The notes beneath the pieces were generated by a model, which had not been told where the DNA came from, ran no database searches, and worked only from the letters and a program-made list of their open reading frames with translations. Below are positions 32,275-43,511 of a DNA stretch of 64,000 bases, one piece after another. Location: the NCBI GenBank assembly GCA_963576725.1, contig OY755246.1:71850371-71914370 (forward strand), read 5' to 3'. This DNA is from Azorinus chamasolen. Lineage: Eukaryota > Mollusca > Bivalvia > Cardiida > Solecurtidae. The position numbers and the translations under genes were made by a program. Within the stretch, counting starts at the first letter, position 1. Each line of letters starts with the position of its first letter.

Positions 32275-32340
32275 TACCTGTGTAAGGAGCGTGGATCCAG
32301 ACTAGACGACGAGTAACTCGCTGTCCCATCGGCATATAAC
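32275..32340. repeat. family A hairpin (subfamily 2), decayed
   Basis: GCGTGGATCCAGACTAGACG and ACGAGTAACTCGCTGTCCCA keep the centre; both outer ends are hard to recognise. Confidence 0.5.
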
Positions 32341-32564
32341 CTCTTTGTTATTGTCGTAATAGTTTGTAAGAAAAAGGGAGAGGATTAAAGAAACGAAAAT
32401 TATAACAGACGCCAAAATCTGCAGACAACCATATATGGCAGCCTTAAGAGTTAACACTTAATAACGCTCTGTAGCACTTTATGTTAACTTTTGGGAGTAT
32501 TTTGAAGCCAGATAAAATTGCAGTAGGACTGACTCTGTGAACACTTGCAGCAGGTCTGACTATT

Positions 32565-32747
32565 ACCCCGGGGGCCAGAAAGGGTTACCGTGCACCCCGT
32601 CTGACTTTTTTCATGGGTACCAGGGTGTTTGGTAGGGTCTGCTGAATGGAAATCAAAATTGTACCCATGAAAAAACTCATTCCTGCTATGGGGTTTTCTA
32701 CCGTTTCCATGGTAACCAGTGGTCTTGACAACGGCGGTGGGTAAAGG
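32565..32747 (+). repeat. dispersed repeat G, copy split by element 1
   Basis: This segment, starting at CCCCGGGGGCCAG, continues after element 1 at 37067-37094 (CTATAATGTAGTATATC). Together they match the reverse complement of 42533-42745 at high identity. There is no coding potential. Confidence 0.85.
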
Positions 32748-32810
32748 CACTGGCACTTGATCGAAAAAGACTATAGTTTATTTATAGCAACTAGTACATT
32801 AATACACTAC

Positions 32811-33167
32811 ATGGTGCGGCAGCCGATTCTCCACCTGTTCCGTTCCGGCGGAAATTTCCGATATAAAACGCAGATCAAGGCAAAATCTACTCAGCGGTCG
32901 GGAAGGAAAGACATTTATCTTTTTAGAAACGATAAGTTCTTGTCCATAAACAAGCCTCTATCGAAAATATTTGATAATATTTGGAGGAGAAAGTGGTGTT
33001 TGATTTTGTCGCCGTTTTCATTCCTAGTCAACTTCCGGTTTGAGCGACCTTCAACTGTTTCGGTTGAAACGGGCGTTTTCATTGGACAAATCAGAAAGGT
33101 GTGTCAAGCGTTGTTGTTCCCGCGGTCTGTCAAATATTTGTCTTTAAAATGCAAATCTTGGCAATAA
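32811..33167 (+). other. ORF within the left arm of element 1, conserved in other arms
   Basis: A 118-codon open stretch begins MVRQPI at 32811 and includes SGRKDIYL and KFLSINKPLSKIFDNIW. Equivalent ORFs occur at 37480-37836 (element 2 left arm) and, on the minus strand, 38329-38514 (element 2 right arm). The element 1 right arm has one stop. I recognise no domain. It may be a captured exon, a leader of the autonomous element, or chance. Element 2 has a consensus donor (ACG|GTAAGT) inside it; element 1 has lost it. Confidence 0.35.
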
Positions 33168-33999
33168 AAACCATCTTAGAAGGCCACAACATTGTGGTTA
33201 CTGGTCATTATGACGAGGCTAGTGAGGGATGATGATGCAATTGGGCCATGTCCGTCAGAATGTTTTGGGAACGGATGTTTTGTTATTTGATGAAGTTTCA
33301 ATGTTATCAAAGAAAGACGCGCTCATGACGTCATTTTGTGACGTCATGACATGTTAAGGTAGTTCGCGCTGTTGCTCGGCAAAAATCGAAGTTTATCCAA
33401 TTAACATCATATTTGGTCCAAGTATTCAGAAAGTTACCGCCGACACGACTACGACATTCATTTTAAATTTGACGTCGGTTGCTTAGCAATATATGACGTC
33501 AAAAGCGCCCTCTGGTGTCATCTAAGCAATTCACATGTGCTTGCGTATTTATTTATTTATTTACAAATGCCGTTGCGTATTTCAATGATTCGAAAACTGG
33601 TTTGAAGAAGAAGAATAGTTCTTCAATATGATATGCGATATATGATTTACAAGCGTAACACTTTTGTTCCGTCAAGAGTTGAAAGTTCGAAAACCTATTT
33701 TACCGCTTTCTGGTATTGGATTATTTTCGACATTTTCGTGGAATTCCAAAAAAAACTAGACGGTCAAAGTTTACAAAAAAATTATATGTCATACTCCGTT
33801 CACTTCTTAACAGAAACAAGTAAAAAAACCAATACCTATTCGAGTTCATTTTTTCGCTATGAGTGATTTTGCTAGGTCAACTCATCGTCATATTCGACGT
33901 CAACGCGACGTTGATGCGATGTGATCGTCAGTAAAAGAATTAATTGCCCTATTTTTCGCTTGACTTTTACAGATAACAATGCAAATTTTTATTAAATGT

Positions 34000-34680
34000 A
34001 AAATGTAAAACGCAAAATATAATAACGCAAAATGTAATAATTTCCTTTATATATCGAACATCTTTAGAATAAGTATAACATATTGACTCTAGCAACATCT
34101 ACATGTACACTTCACTCAGTACACTCTGATATGTCTTTTTGTCGATGAAACCCCCCACTATACTTATCTCCGGCTCTTGTGGTCAGGTTATATTATCGTT
34201 ATATAATCATTTTCTCTTCGAAAGTCGTGGATATATAGTTGTATGGTATGAACCAGGCCCACCTCAAAGTTTACTACATTTGCGTCGTTATTACACTTTG
34301 CGTTGGTTAACATCTACACCTCATCCAGTGCACTATGATAAGTTTCATGTCGATAAAATGAAAGTTTCGACTTTTGACCCGTCGCTCTCCACTACTCTCC
34401 GCTTTCCCAGTCCCTTGTTGTCAGAAGAGGTTTATTTTACTTGTACATGTATATGCATTTCTCTTCGAAAGTCGCGAATATAGTCGTGTATTGAATTCAT
34501 GAATCAGACCCGTTTCAACAATTATTACATTTTGCGTCGTTATTACATTTTGCGTTAACAGCTTTTTCCATCATAATGTAATAAATCAACGCATTTTGTA
34601 GTAATTACATGTATTATATTTTACGTCGTTTTTACATTTTGCGTTGCAATGTAAATATTTGGCAGTAAAACATTTGACAC
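34000..34680. repeat. ATTACATTTTGCG-rich duplicated segment inside element 1
   Basis: The words CGCAAAATGTAATAA and TTATTACATTTTGCG recur in inverted orientation at about 34010-34040, 34290-34310 and 34520-34640. A roughly 260-bp block containing CTCTTCGAAAGTCG is present twice (about 34195 and 34445). No protein is supported here. Confidence 0.55.
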
Positions 34681-34794
34681 CGTATCGATTGATTGTATTT
34701 ATTGTCTTATGTATTTTCAAAGCAGATTTTTTTATTTATTGTTTTAGATCTACTTCTTATCCTTTTAAATCCAGTCATATCTTCTCACGGAAAA

Positions 34795-34930
34795 ATGAAT
34801 GAATGAATGAATGAATGAATGTAGTGAATGGATGAACGAATGAACTACTTTATTTAATGAGGGTAGCTCAATTCATAGGCGGATCCAGGCGGGGGCGGAC
34901 CCGGCATACGCCCACCCCCCTAGAAAAATG
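34795..34930 (-). mobile_element. LINE 3' tail with (CATT)n end, copy 1
   Basis: On the minus strand a short 3'-UTR fragment ending GAGCTACCCTCATTAAATAA is followed by ATTCATTC repeats at 34795-34825. Short 3' fragments with a microsatellite tail are characteristic of 5'-truncated non-LTR insertions. The adjoining GGCGGATCCAGG/CGCCCACC words resemble hAT-type termini but cannot be resolved. Confidence 0.5.
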
Positions 34931-35135
34931 CAAAAGTCTTTTTTCACTGATAGTATTTGCGCTAATATGCACAGTCGGTTTAAACTCTAACCCCGCTACT
35001 CAAGTCGAATTTCGCAATTCAAACGTAGCCTATCCCTCTCTTTTTGCACAACAATTTGAAGATGGATGCAGCCAACTCCGCATTAAAGCATATCAAAAAC
35101 AATTTGTTTTCAAAGTTAGAAAAATGCAGTTAGGT

Positions 35136-35199
35136 TGTAAACTAAGTGAACCTGATGAGACGTTGAGTTATTCAACGTATCTGGATCCAAACTATATGC
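35136..35199. repeat. family A hairpin (subfamily 2), within element 1
   Basis: GAACCTGATGAGACGTTGAG pairs with TTCAACGTATCTGGATCCAA, then ACTATATGC. It accounts for the end of the ORF at 34857-35228. Confidence 0.65.
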
Positions 35200-35204
35200 A
35201 CAAG

Positions 35205-35370
35205 GTTTATGACGAATTGAATGAATGAATGAATGAATGAAAGGCTTGAGAGTAACCCAATTAATTTAAATTAATGAAAGCATGCTAAAATACTTAATTT
35301 AATGAGGGTAGCTCATTAGGTACTCCGAGGCCTTGTTAATCAGTACATTTCATACATTTATATGCAAAAA
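35205..35370 (-). mobile_element. LINE 3' tail with (CATT)n end, copy 2
   Basis: Same family: GAGGGTAGCTCATTAGGTAC and CTCCGAGGCC lie at 35305-35333, with a GAATGAATGAATGAATGA tail at 35217-35240. Only the 3' end of the element is present. Confidence 0.5.
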
Positions 35371-35559
35371 TAACAATTACAGATCATAATAAACAATGTG
35401 CCCAATGCAGATATTACGCTAAACCATTTCAATAACGCAAAATGAAATCAGCATAATTATACAAACTAGGCTACATAAACAAAGTTTCAAATAGAACTGA
35501 ACCGAGTGAGAAACTTCTGTGGAACGTTTCCTACATGGATCCGTTCCATCTGCGCCCTT

Positions 35560-35670
35560 TGTCAATGAATGAATGAAACACATTATTTTACGAGGGTAGC
35601 TCGGTTAGTCAAAAGACTACCCCCGAGGCCCTCAAAATAAGTACATTTCATACAATATGACAACTCTAAA
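35560..35670 (-). mobile_element. LINE 3' tail with (CATT)n end, copy 3
   Basis: The third copy within 800 bp has GAGGGTAGCTCGG followed by CCCCGAGGCCCTC and AAGTACATTTCATAC, preceded by an AATGAATGAATGAA tail. All three share orientation. Confidence 0.5.
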
Positions 35671-35785
35671 CAAATAAAGAGCATATTAAAAAGGCATATT
35701 AAATAATAGTTATTAATCATATGTGTACAGTACTCTTTTCTAAAATATATTTTTACACAAAATGAGAAGTCCCTAATCAGAAACT

Positions 35786-35823
35786 CCTGCATGAAGTGTC
35801 TGATATGGGTTTGCTCTATTTGT
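35786..35823 (+). repeat. family A half copy (right arm)
   Basis: TGAAGTGTCTGATATGGGTT then TGCTCTATTTG, inside element 1. Confidence 0.5.
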
Positions 35824-37407
35824 TATTAATAGAAGAAAACAGTTTTTTTCCGATGAAAGACAATTAGTTTTCAGGAATATTAAAACTATAACATCAAGTC
35901 ATACTGATATTTCCATGAATAATTAGTGTAATAAGAAGAGTAATGAGCATATATAATATAAATAAGATCTGGAACAGTTTTATATATATTTCAACGTCGC
36001 CTTGACGTCGAGTATGATGACGAGATCACCTAGCAAAATCACTCGTAGCGAAAAAATGAACTCGAATAGGTATTGATTTTTTTACTTGTTCCTGTTAAGA
36101 AATGAACAGAGTATGACATATAATTTTTTTATGAACTTTCACCGTCTAGTATTTTTGGAATTCCACGAAAATGGAGAAAAACAATCAATATCAGAATGCG
36201 GTAAAATGGGTTTTCCAAATTTCAACTCCCGACGTAACAAAAGTGTTACGCTTGTAAAACATATATCGCATATCATATTGAAGAACTATTCTTCTTCTTC
36301 AAACCAGTTTTCGAATCATTGAAATACGCAACGGCATTTGTAAATAAATAAAGAAATACGCAAACACATGTGAATTGCTTAGATGACACCAGAGGGCGCT
36401 TTTGACGTCATATATTGCTAAGCAACCGACGTCAAATTTAAAATGAACGTCGTAGTCGTGTCGGCGGTAACTTTCTGTATACCTGGACCAAATATGATAA
36501 TAATTTGATAAACTTCGATTTTTGCCGAGCAACAGCGCGAACTACCTTAAGTAACAACTTTACGTCACCATGACGCTCGATCAACATTGTTCTCTTTGAT
36601 TTTATGACTGAATGCATGTAACAAAAATGTGACGTGTATTTTGGTCGAAATATTAGATCAGAGCTATTCAAGTATTTATGTTTACTTGTAGTTTGACTTC
36701 GACCAGACAGTCGAAATAACCGGGTCATTGTCAACCAATCAATTGGCTCGTAACATTTTCTCGGGGTCAGAGGAGGTCACCGGAAGTTAACACGGAATGA
36801 AAGTCCTGACAAATCAACTCCGCCAATTTATCCCTGAAATATCATCAAATAGCTTCGATAGAGGTTTGTTAATGGACAAGAACTTACATTTTCTACAGAG
36901 ATAAATGTCTTTTCTTCCCGGCTGCTGAGTAGATTTCGCGTTGATCTGCGTTTTTTATCGGAAATTTACGCCGGTACGAAACAATGAGCGAATCGGCTGC
37001 TGCACCATGTATATGATATAACTATTATATTACACAACTATAGTCTGTTTCGATCAAGTGCCAGTGGGTAAAGGCTATAATGTAGTATATCTATGCTATT
37101 CGGGGCACTAAGAGTTTGAAACTGGTGCCAAACTAAAGGCAGGACATTGGTCTTTAATTAAGAATATATTTTTGTTAATTACCTCATTTGCATGATCATG
37201 AATATTGATGAGAACACCGAAAATGAAGAAAAAATGACAAGAAGATTGCGAAAACTATATCTGAAATCACCAATGTTGCTCAAAATGCACCCAAATATGT
37301 TCTTATACACAAAGCATCATCAAGGAGAATATTATATAAAACAAAATCGTGTCACTATGGCTTATTTACCTTTTTATTGCGTTTTTGAGTATCCATAGCA
37401 GAGGTAC

Positions 37408-38580
37408 GTCCAGACCACTGGCACTTGATCGAAAAAGACTATAGTATTTTTTATAGCAACTAGTACATTAATACACTACATGGTGCGGCAGCCGATTCTC
37501 CCCCTGTTCCGTTCCGGCGGAAATTTCCGATATAAAACGCAGATCAACGTGAAATCTACTCATCGGTCGGGAAGGAAAGACATTCATCTCTGTAGAAACG
37601 GTAAGTTCTTGTCCATAAACAAGCCTCTATCGAAAATATTTGATGATATTTGGAGGAGAAAATGGTGTTTGATTTTGTCGCCGTTTTCCTTCCTAGTCAA
37701 CTTCCGGTTTGAGCGACCATCACGTGTCTCGGTTGAAACGGGCGTTTTCATTGGACAAATCAGAGAGGTGTGTCAAGCGCTGTTGTTCCCGCGGTCTGTC
37801 AAATATTTGTCTTTCAAATGCAAATGTTGGCAATAAAACCATCTTAGAAGGCCACAACTTTGTGGTTACTGGTCATTATGACGAGGCTAGTGAGGGATGA
37901 TGATGCAATTGGGCTATGTCCGTCAGAATGTTTTGCGAACGGATGTTTTCTTATTTGATGAAGTTTCAATGTTATCAAAGAAAGACACGCTCATGACGTC
38001 ATTTGGTGACGTCATGATATTTAAAGTAACGACCCAACGTCACCATGACGCTAGATCAACATTGTTCTCTTTGATTTTATGACTGAATGCATGTAACAAA
38101 AATGTGACGAGTATTTTGACATGACACTCTTTGTAAAAGGCCCTTAGTGGTCGAAATGTTAGATCAGAGCTGTTCAAGTATTTATGTTTACATGTAGTTT
38201 GACTTCGAGCAGACAGTCGAAATAACCGGGTCATTGTCAACCAATCAAATGGCTCGTAACATTTTCTCGGGGTCAGAGGATGTCACCGGAAGTTAACACG
38301 GAATGAAAGTCCTGACAAATCAACTCTGTCAATTTCTCCCTGAAATATCATCAAATAGCTTCGATAGAGGTTTGTTAATGGATAAGAACTGACCGTTTCT
38401 ACAGAGATAAATGTCTTTTCTTCCCGGCTGCTGGGTAGATTTCGCGTTGATCTGCCTTTTATATCGGAAATTTACTCCGGTACGAAACAATAGACGAATC
38501 GGCTGCCGCACCATGTATATGATATAACTATTATATTACACAACTATAGTCTATTTCGATCAAGTGCCAGTGGTCCAGAC
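37408..38580. mobile_element. fold-back DNA element 2 with 8-bp target duplication
   Basis: The element spans 37416-38572 (1157 bp), has the same CACTGGCACTTGATCG ends as element 1, and is flanked by GTCCAGAC (37408-37415 and 38573-38580). The arms pair strongly for the first 240 bp and more weakly after. There is almost no unique centre, so it is non-autonomous. It interrupts a roughly 380-bp tandemly duplicated segment; the neighbouring copy has an empty site reading GTCCGGAC at about 38958. Confidence 0.9.
37480..37836 (+). other. ORF within the left arm of element 2
   Basis: This copy (118 codons) is collinear with the ORF at 32811, differing by scattered substitutions with no frameshift, and retains GRKDIHLCRNGKFLSINKPL. 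The donor-like sequence ACGGTAAGT sits at the RNGKF position. No function can be assigned. Confidence 0.35.
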
Positions 38581-39699
38581 AGCGTCAGCGCATATATGAG
38601 ATATCGTTATATCTCAAGACCTTCGAGAGCTGGTAGCTAACAGTATCAACTTGTTACAAAACATATAATAAATACACTGGTCTTTGATTTAGAATGTATT
38701 GTTGTTAATAAGTTCACTAGCATATTCATGAATATTAATGAGAAGCCACCACCCCCCCCCCCCTAAAATTAGAGAAAAAGACAGGGGAATGGTGAAAACT
38801 AGATCTGAAATCACTTGTGATGCTCCAAATGCATAGAGATATGTTCTTATACATAAAACCACCCCATTGAGCGTAATCTAGCAGATACTATGTAAACACG
38901 TGTCTCTATGGGTCATCTGCATTTTAGTGATTTGAAGAGTTTCTATAGCAAATGTACGTCCGGACAGCGTCAACGCATAGAGAAGGTAAAAACGTTATAT
39001 CACAGGGCATTGGGCAGCTGGGAGCTAACATTATCAACATGTTACTAAATATAATTTTAAGAAATACAATGTTCTTTGATTAAGAATATCATGTTGTTAA
39101 TCAGTTCATTAGCATATTCGTGAATATTAATGCTTAAATCAAACAAAAAGAAGGGACATTATTTAAAAATGATAGAACGAATTTTAAACCATTCGGCTTG
39201 GTCAAAGTATACCGAAATAATTCAACCGCTTTCAAATTAATTATGATTTAAGTATGGTTTTATATCAAACGATGGTGTCTGTATCCGTTACTTTCTTTAT
39301 ACGGGTATGATTGTACACCTTTCTGGTAAGGAAACAAATGAACAGTAAAAGTACAAATAGCCTTTCAATTTCCAAGTGTGATATGAAACTTTAAAATCTG
39401 CTTACTTTTATATTCATAAAAATGAGTAGGGTATCACAAAAAACGTGAAATGATTTACCCAGTGTCTGACTTAAGCAAATATTAAGATAATTGACTCCAG
39501 AATTTAAACTTTTTAAGTAAAATAAACGGAGTATGTGTAGGCTGATGTCTCGACTCATTTGAATAGTTGTATATATACGAGTATTGTCGTTGTTGTTATC
39601 CGTATCAGTACACCACAGCAATGATTATGATATTTAAAATAATTTTTAAAAGTATCATGTTTTGAGGAGACCCCCTTGTAATGACGTGTAAATTACCAT

Positions 39700-42180
39700 T
39701 ATTGATGAGGACATCTAAAAGTCATATAACATGATTTGTAAAGTATTAATGAAACAAGGCTTTTTAAATGGTGTATTTCGTAACAAACAAGTAGACTTAT
39801 CGAGGCTAATGCTTTTGACGCATATATGTATTACAAACAAAAGCATACATGTATTTACAAACCATTATATCATTGTTGTTTTCAGCACATGTACAAAACG
39901 TTGTCAGTGCATGATGTAGATGCATAGCTAGATTTTTAGAAACAATACATACTAAGATACATGGCAAAAAATGCATGAAACATTATCATGTCAAATTCAA
40001 TAAATACTGATGATAACACAAGAAACGGAAAACCCATCCCTCATTTCGATTCTGCTCCTCAATGTTAAGAATGTTTCTACGGGTTTAAGCAGTAGACCTT
40101 TCTGTGTGATATATTTAACTATCATCACATCTGTATTAATCGTAATGTAAGTTTAGATCGAATAATAATCTTCAAAGAGCTCCCATCCACTTCTTCATAT
40201 TCTTCATCTGCTTCAAGAGCCTTCTCCAGAATGCTTCCACAATTCATCCTCAATCCATTATGGAACCAGAGAAAGTAGTAGGGCATCGCACCCGGTTTTC
40301 TCTGTATCCGCTCACCTCTTTCTAGGATATCAAATTAGCCTAAAGTTGTAATGGGCGTTAAACAACGCAACCAACTTTCTACAAGGTGGCAATGATCGAT
40401 GTCAATCTCGCGCTCAATATCGTTTGTATTATGTGTCCAAGAATCTGTTCAAAATGAAGATGACTTTCTCAGGGCAAATGTAAGAGATAAAGTCGCTAAA
40501 GAAGCTTTTATAAACAATAGGCTGGAAACCCACGCACGGTTCCTCGAGTTGTTAAAGACTGATTTGAAGACAATGGCATGTTCGGTGTTAGTATACTGGC
40601 AGCACGTACATAGTTGAGTGCAATTACTAAATCAGTCATAAGGGTCATATGTGGATATCGATCTTGGGGATCTCATGAAGCACCAGTGTCGTTCAGTATT
40701 GGTAATGCTGGAGGCTGTTTAGCAAAATACTATACGTTAAAGGAGCTGAATACCTAATAGAAGAGGTAGACATGACAAATGCACCAACACAAGATGAGAA
40801 ACACATTGTAAAAGAAGTCAGGAATGCTTTATTTCATTCAATGCGAGACATTCCAGGCATCTTCAAACAAATATCTGAAAGACTTTTCAACATGACGCCT
40901 GCTAGTGTAAGGGGAGGATATAAAGAAACCTGCTGACTGGAAGGGTTTTTGATGAGCGATGACAACATGAAGCAACGTGTTCAAGTAAAAAACAAACAAG
41001 AAGTAAAGTACCTAGTTATGGTCTACTTTCAGTCCAAAAGACCGCTCAGTCGACTGTACATGTACTCCCCTGGTATTTGCCTACAATATTGAGCAATGCT
41101 AACATATGGCGCAACCATGCAGCCGCAGTACCGGCTAGTGACCCTCATAGGTACCCACTTTATTCCCCGGGTGGAGAGGAGGTGCGGGTGGGAGACACTG
41201 AAAAGCGTCTCTGAAATTTCCGGGAGGGACAGGGATTTGAACCCCGGACCTCCGGACCGGCAGTCAAGTGCGTTACCACTATACCACCACACCACACAAG
41301 TAATTTGTAAAGCATAAAGTAAAACTGTTTTGAAGTCGGCACAAGAAGAAACTGATATCAGGTTTTAGCCAGAGAGAAGTAAGTAAGAACGCTAGCCAAC
41401 AACAGTTCCATACTGTTTGATTACACTGACAGTTTCTAATGTGAGGATGCTATGTTGGGTCTTCATGCTCACTGTGAGTCTACAAGTACATTTAAGGGAA
41501 AATGTCATGTATCGCCAAATAACAATTCCTGGAAAGAGACCGAGATTCGTAACTCCACAAGTAAGTCTTGTAAACTTTGGATGTTTAAGCTGATCTAATT
41601 GGTGAAAAAGACTCGTTCACATCCACAATGTACGCTGAATTGAAACTGCTGCTAAGGAGACGCGCGAAGATAAGCCAATTAATGATTTGCATAACATTGA
41701 CATGGGACCTTTGCCACCACGTAGATTTGCTTAGTCCGACACATTTAATGGGTCATCAATCAGGTGCGAATTTGGACGAGCTCACATATAGCCTATCCAG
41801 TAATAACCCCAGCCTCAGAAGCACATGACTGGAGCCATGTCAATGTGGACCTTGGACACTTCCATTATGAGTTTGCGGTTACTTGCCTCCACAAGTCATG
41901 GTAGACATTCTGTAATTTGAGGCACATAGAGAAGATAAAAAATGGGGATCTTTGAAGACACTGGTTATCATTGGGACTAAACTTGCATTGTAATGCATAC
42001 AGATATGGTGATGAATTTGTGTATCACACAGAAATGTCTTTTTCTGTAAACCGGTTGAGACATTCTTTACAGTATTCAGGGATATAATGTTTTGTACATA
42101 TACTAAGGCGACAATGATATAATGATTTGTAAATATGCCGAATAACACATGCTTTGATTAGTTCAAAGTTAATTGTATGT
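39700..42180. mobile_element. probable decayed element with inverted flanks and coding-like centre
   Basis: Left flank words TTTACAAACCATTATATCAT (39851) and GACCTTTCTGTGTGATA (40096) recur inverted at about 42105-42140 and 42020-42055. The centre (40160-40990, 41420-41850) has stretches like a broken protein (EDDFLRANVRDKVAKEAFIN at 40455; DEKHIVKEVRNALFHSMRDI at 40794) separated by stops. The SINE at 41001 interrupts it. No recognisable transposase motif, so the family is unknown. Confidence 0.4.
41001..41297 (-). mobile_element. tRNA-derived SINE, full copy
   Basis: This is the reverse-strand copy of the 45257 SINE. The head with GGTGGTATAGTGGTAACGCA lies at 41260-41290, the B box is GGTTCAAATCC with one change, and the body ends at CTAGGTACTTTACTT near 41001. 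It interrupts the decayed coding-like region at 40.2-41.9 kb. Confidence 0.85.
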
Positions 42181-42532
42181 CACCAGTTAAACACCACTAA
42201 GCCATGATTTCTCTCTGTTACTGTCTATTCTAATTCCACTTTACAGACCTCGTTTCATTGCATTTTCTGCTGATAGATTGTAGTGTACAAGTCATTAGGT
42301 AAGCATCTCCTCAAAAAAGTTGATATTTGTTATAGAAATAAATTTTTCAATCACCATAACTGTGATGTACTGATGAGGATAACGTAAACGAAATTTGTAT
42401 GCAATTCATATGAGCCGAGACACAAGCCTACCCATGGCAATATTAGTTTAGTTAATATGTTTAAATTCTTGATTAAATATGTTGTTCTTTGGTCAAGTCA
42501 TAATACAGCCTAAATCATTTCAAATCAAAATT

Positions 42533-42745
42533 AGCATAGATATACTACATTATAGTCTTTACCCACCGCCGTTGTCAAGACCACTGGTTGCCATGGAAAC
42601 GGTAGAAAAACCCATAGCAGGAATGAGTTTTTTCATGGGTACAATTTTGATTTCCATTCAGCAGACCCTACCAACACCCTGGTGCCCATGAAAAAAAGTC
42701 AGACGGGGGGTGCACGGTAACCCTTTCTGGCCCCCGGGGTATATG
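42533..42745 (-). repeat. dispersed repeat G, uninterrupted copy
   Basis: This is the inverted, intact copy of the repeat at 32565-32747 plus 37067-37094. It reads through GGGTAAAGACTATAATG without the 4.3-kb element, so it is an empty-site control for element 1. Confidence 0.85.
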
Positions 42746-42845
42746 TGAACATGTTATTTTTTCACTGTCACGTATGAGTTAAGGCGTCGTGCAAAGTGTA
42801 TACAATGGAGCGGGGGGATAAATATATTCCTATATAACTTCACAT

Positions 42846-43130
42846 AACCTCCCTTGTATTCGAGTTAATATAGCCATCATATATTTCTCTATGTTACACA
42901 CGTTTACATGTAATATAAGCTGTAACGTCAGGCAGAAACAACACGACGTCATGTAGAAATATACATGGCATTTCAGTCGAAAAACGTCATGTGATAAAAT
43001 TGATACGATGCTCGAAGGCATTTTGTACAAACTGATATTTAACTGGTCTTGGAAAATGATATTAGCTCATCAGAGGCTCGCTCAATAAGATTTTCCAAGC
43101 TTCGTTTAATATCAGTTTGTACAATATCAA
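42846..43130 (+). repeat. dispersed repeat H, copy 2
   Basis: This is the partner of 4966-5262. Here the terminal fold-back is clearer: TTTGTACAAACTGATATTTA (43020) pairs with TTTAATATCAGTTTGTACAA (43106). Confidence 0.8.
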
Positions 43131-43511
43131 CATACCCTATATAATGATATGGATATATATGGCAGGATAAACGCCAATAAAAAAGAGTCTGGCTTCAAAC
43201 AATGCAGAATCTGACAGGTCTGACTCTGATCTTGATCTATATTGTTATCAAAAGGCATAAAATGTTATTTATGCAGTAAAGAGTTAACTAGCTGACAACT
43301 AATCAACCAGTTATTGTACATATCATTTTATTCATTTATTTCATTATAATCACGGTCATTTTTACAACTTAAACATTAACAATTAATTGTTTCAAAGCCA
43401 GGTGTTCACCACATGGACTTTAATTTGATTTTAGTTTTAACTGTACCATACATCTCGACGAAACCATTTCTCTTTTATAAAAAAACGCTTTAGATTTATT
43501 TGAAAATACTA

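Larger units (their letters stand above)
32740..37074. mobile_element. long-inverted-repeat DNA element 1 with 8-bp target duplication
   Basis: The element spans 32748-37066 (4319 bp), begins CACTGGCACTTGATCG, ends with the reverse complement, and is flanked by GGTAAAGG on both sides. Inverted arms are recognisable over about 1.1 kb (32748-33922 against 35990-37066). The left arm is close to the left arm of element 2 and the right arm to its right arm. The centre (33923-35989) shows no transposase, only simple internal repeats, LINE 3' tails and a hairpin copy. The insertion lies inside a dispersed repeat whose uninterrupted copy is at about 42533-42745. Eight-base duplications fit hAT or P superfamilies. 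Confidence 0.88.
37100..39150 (+). repeat. about 380-bp segment in two to three tandem copies, first copy interrupted by element 2
   Basis: Copies start near 37141, 38675 and 39065. Each carries a stretch like TTAATTAAGAATAT followed by CATGAATATT. After subtracting element 2 and one duplication (1165 bp) the spacing is about 369 bp, then 390 bp. Copy 1 ends TACGTCCAGAC before the element; copy 2 has TACGTCCGGACAGCGTC uninterrupted. Confidence 0.8.

Noticed and set aside
40399..40617. ORF MSISRS... as an independent gene
   Set aside because: It belongs to a stretch with stops on both sides and inverted repeats outside; better treated as part of a decayed element.
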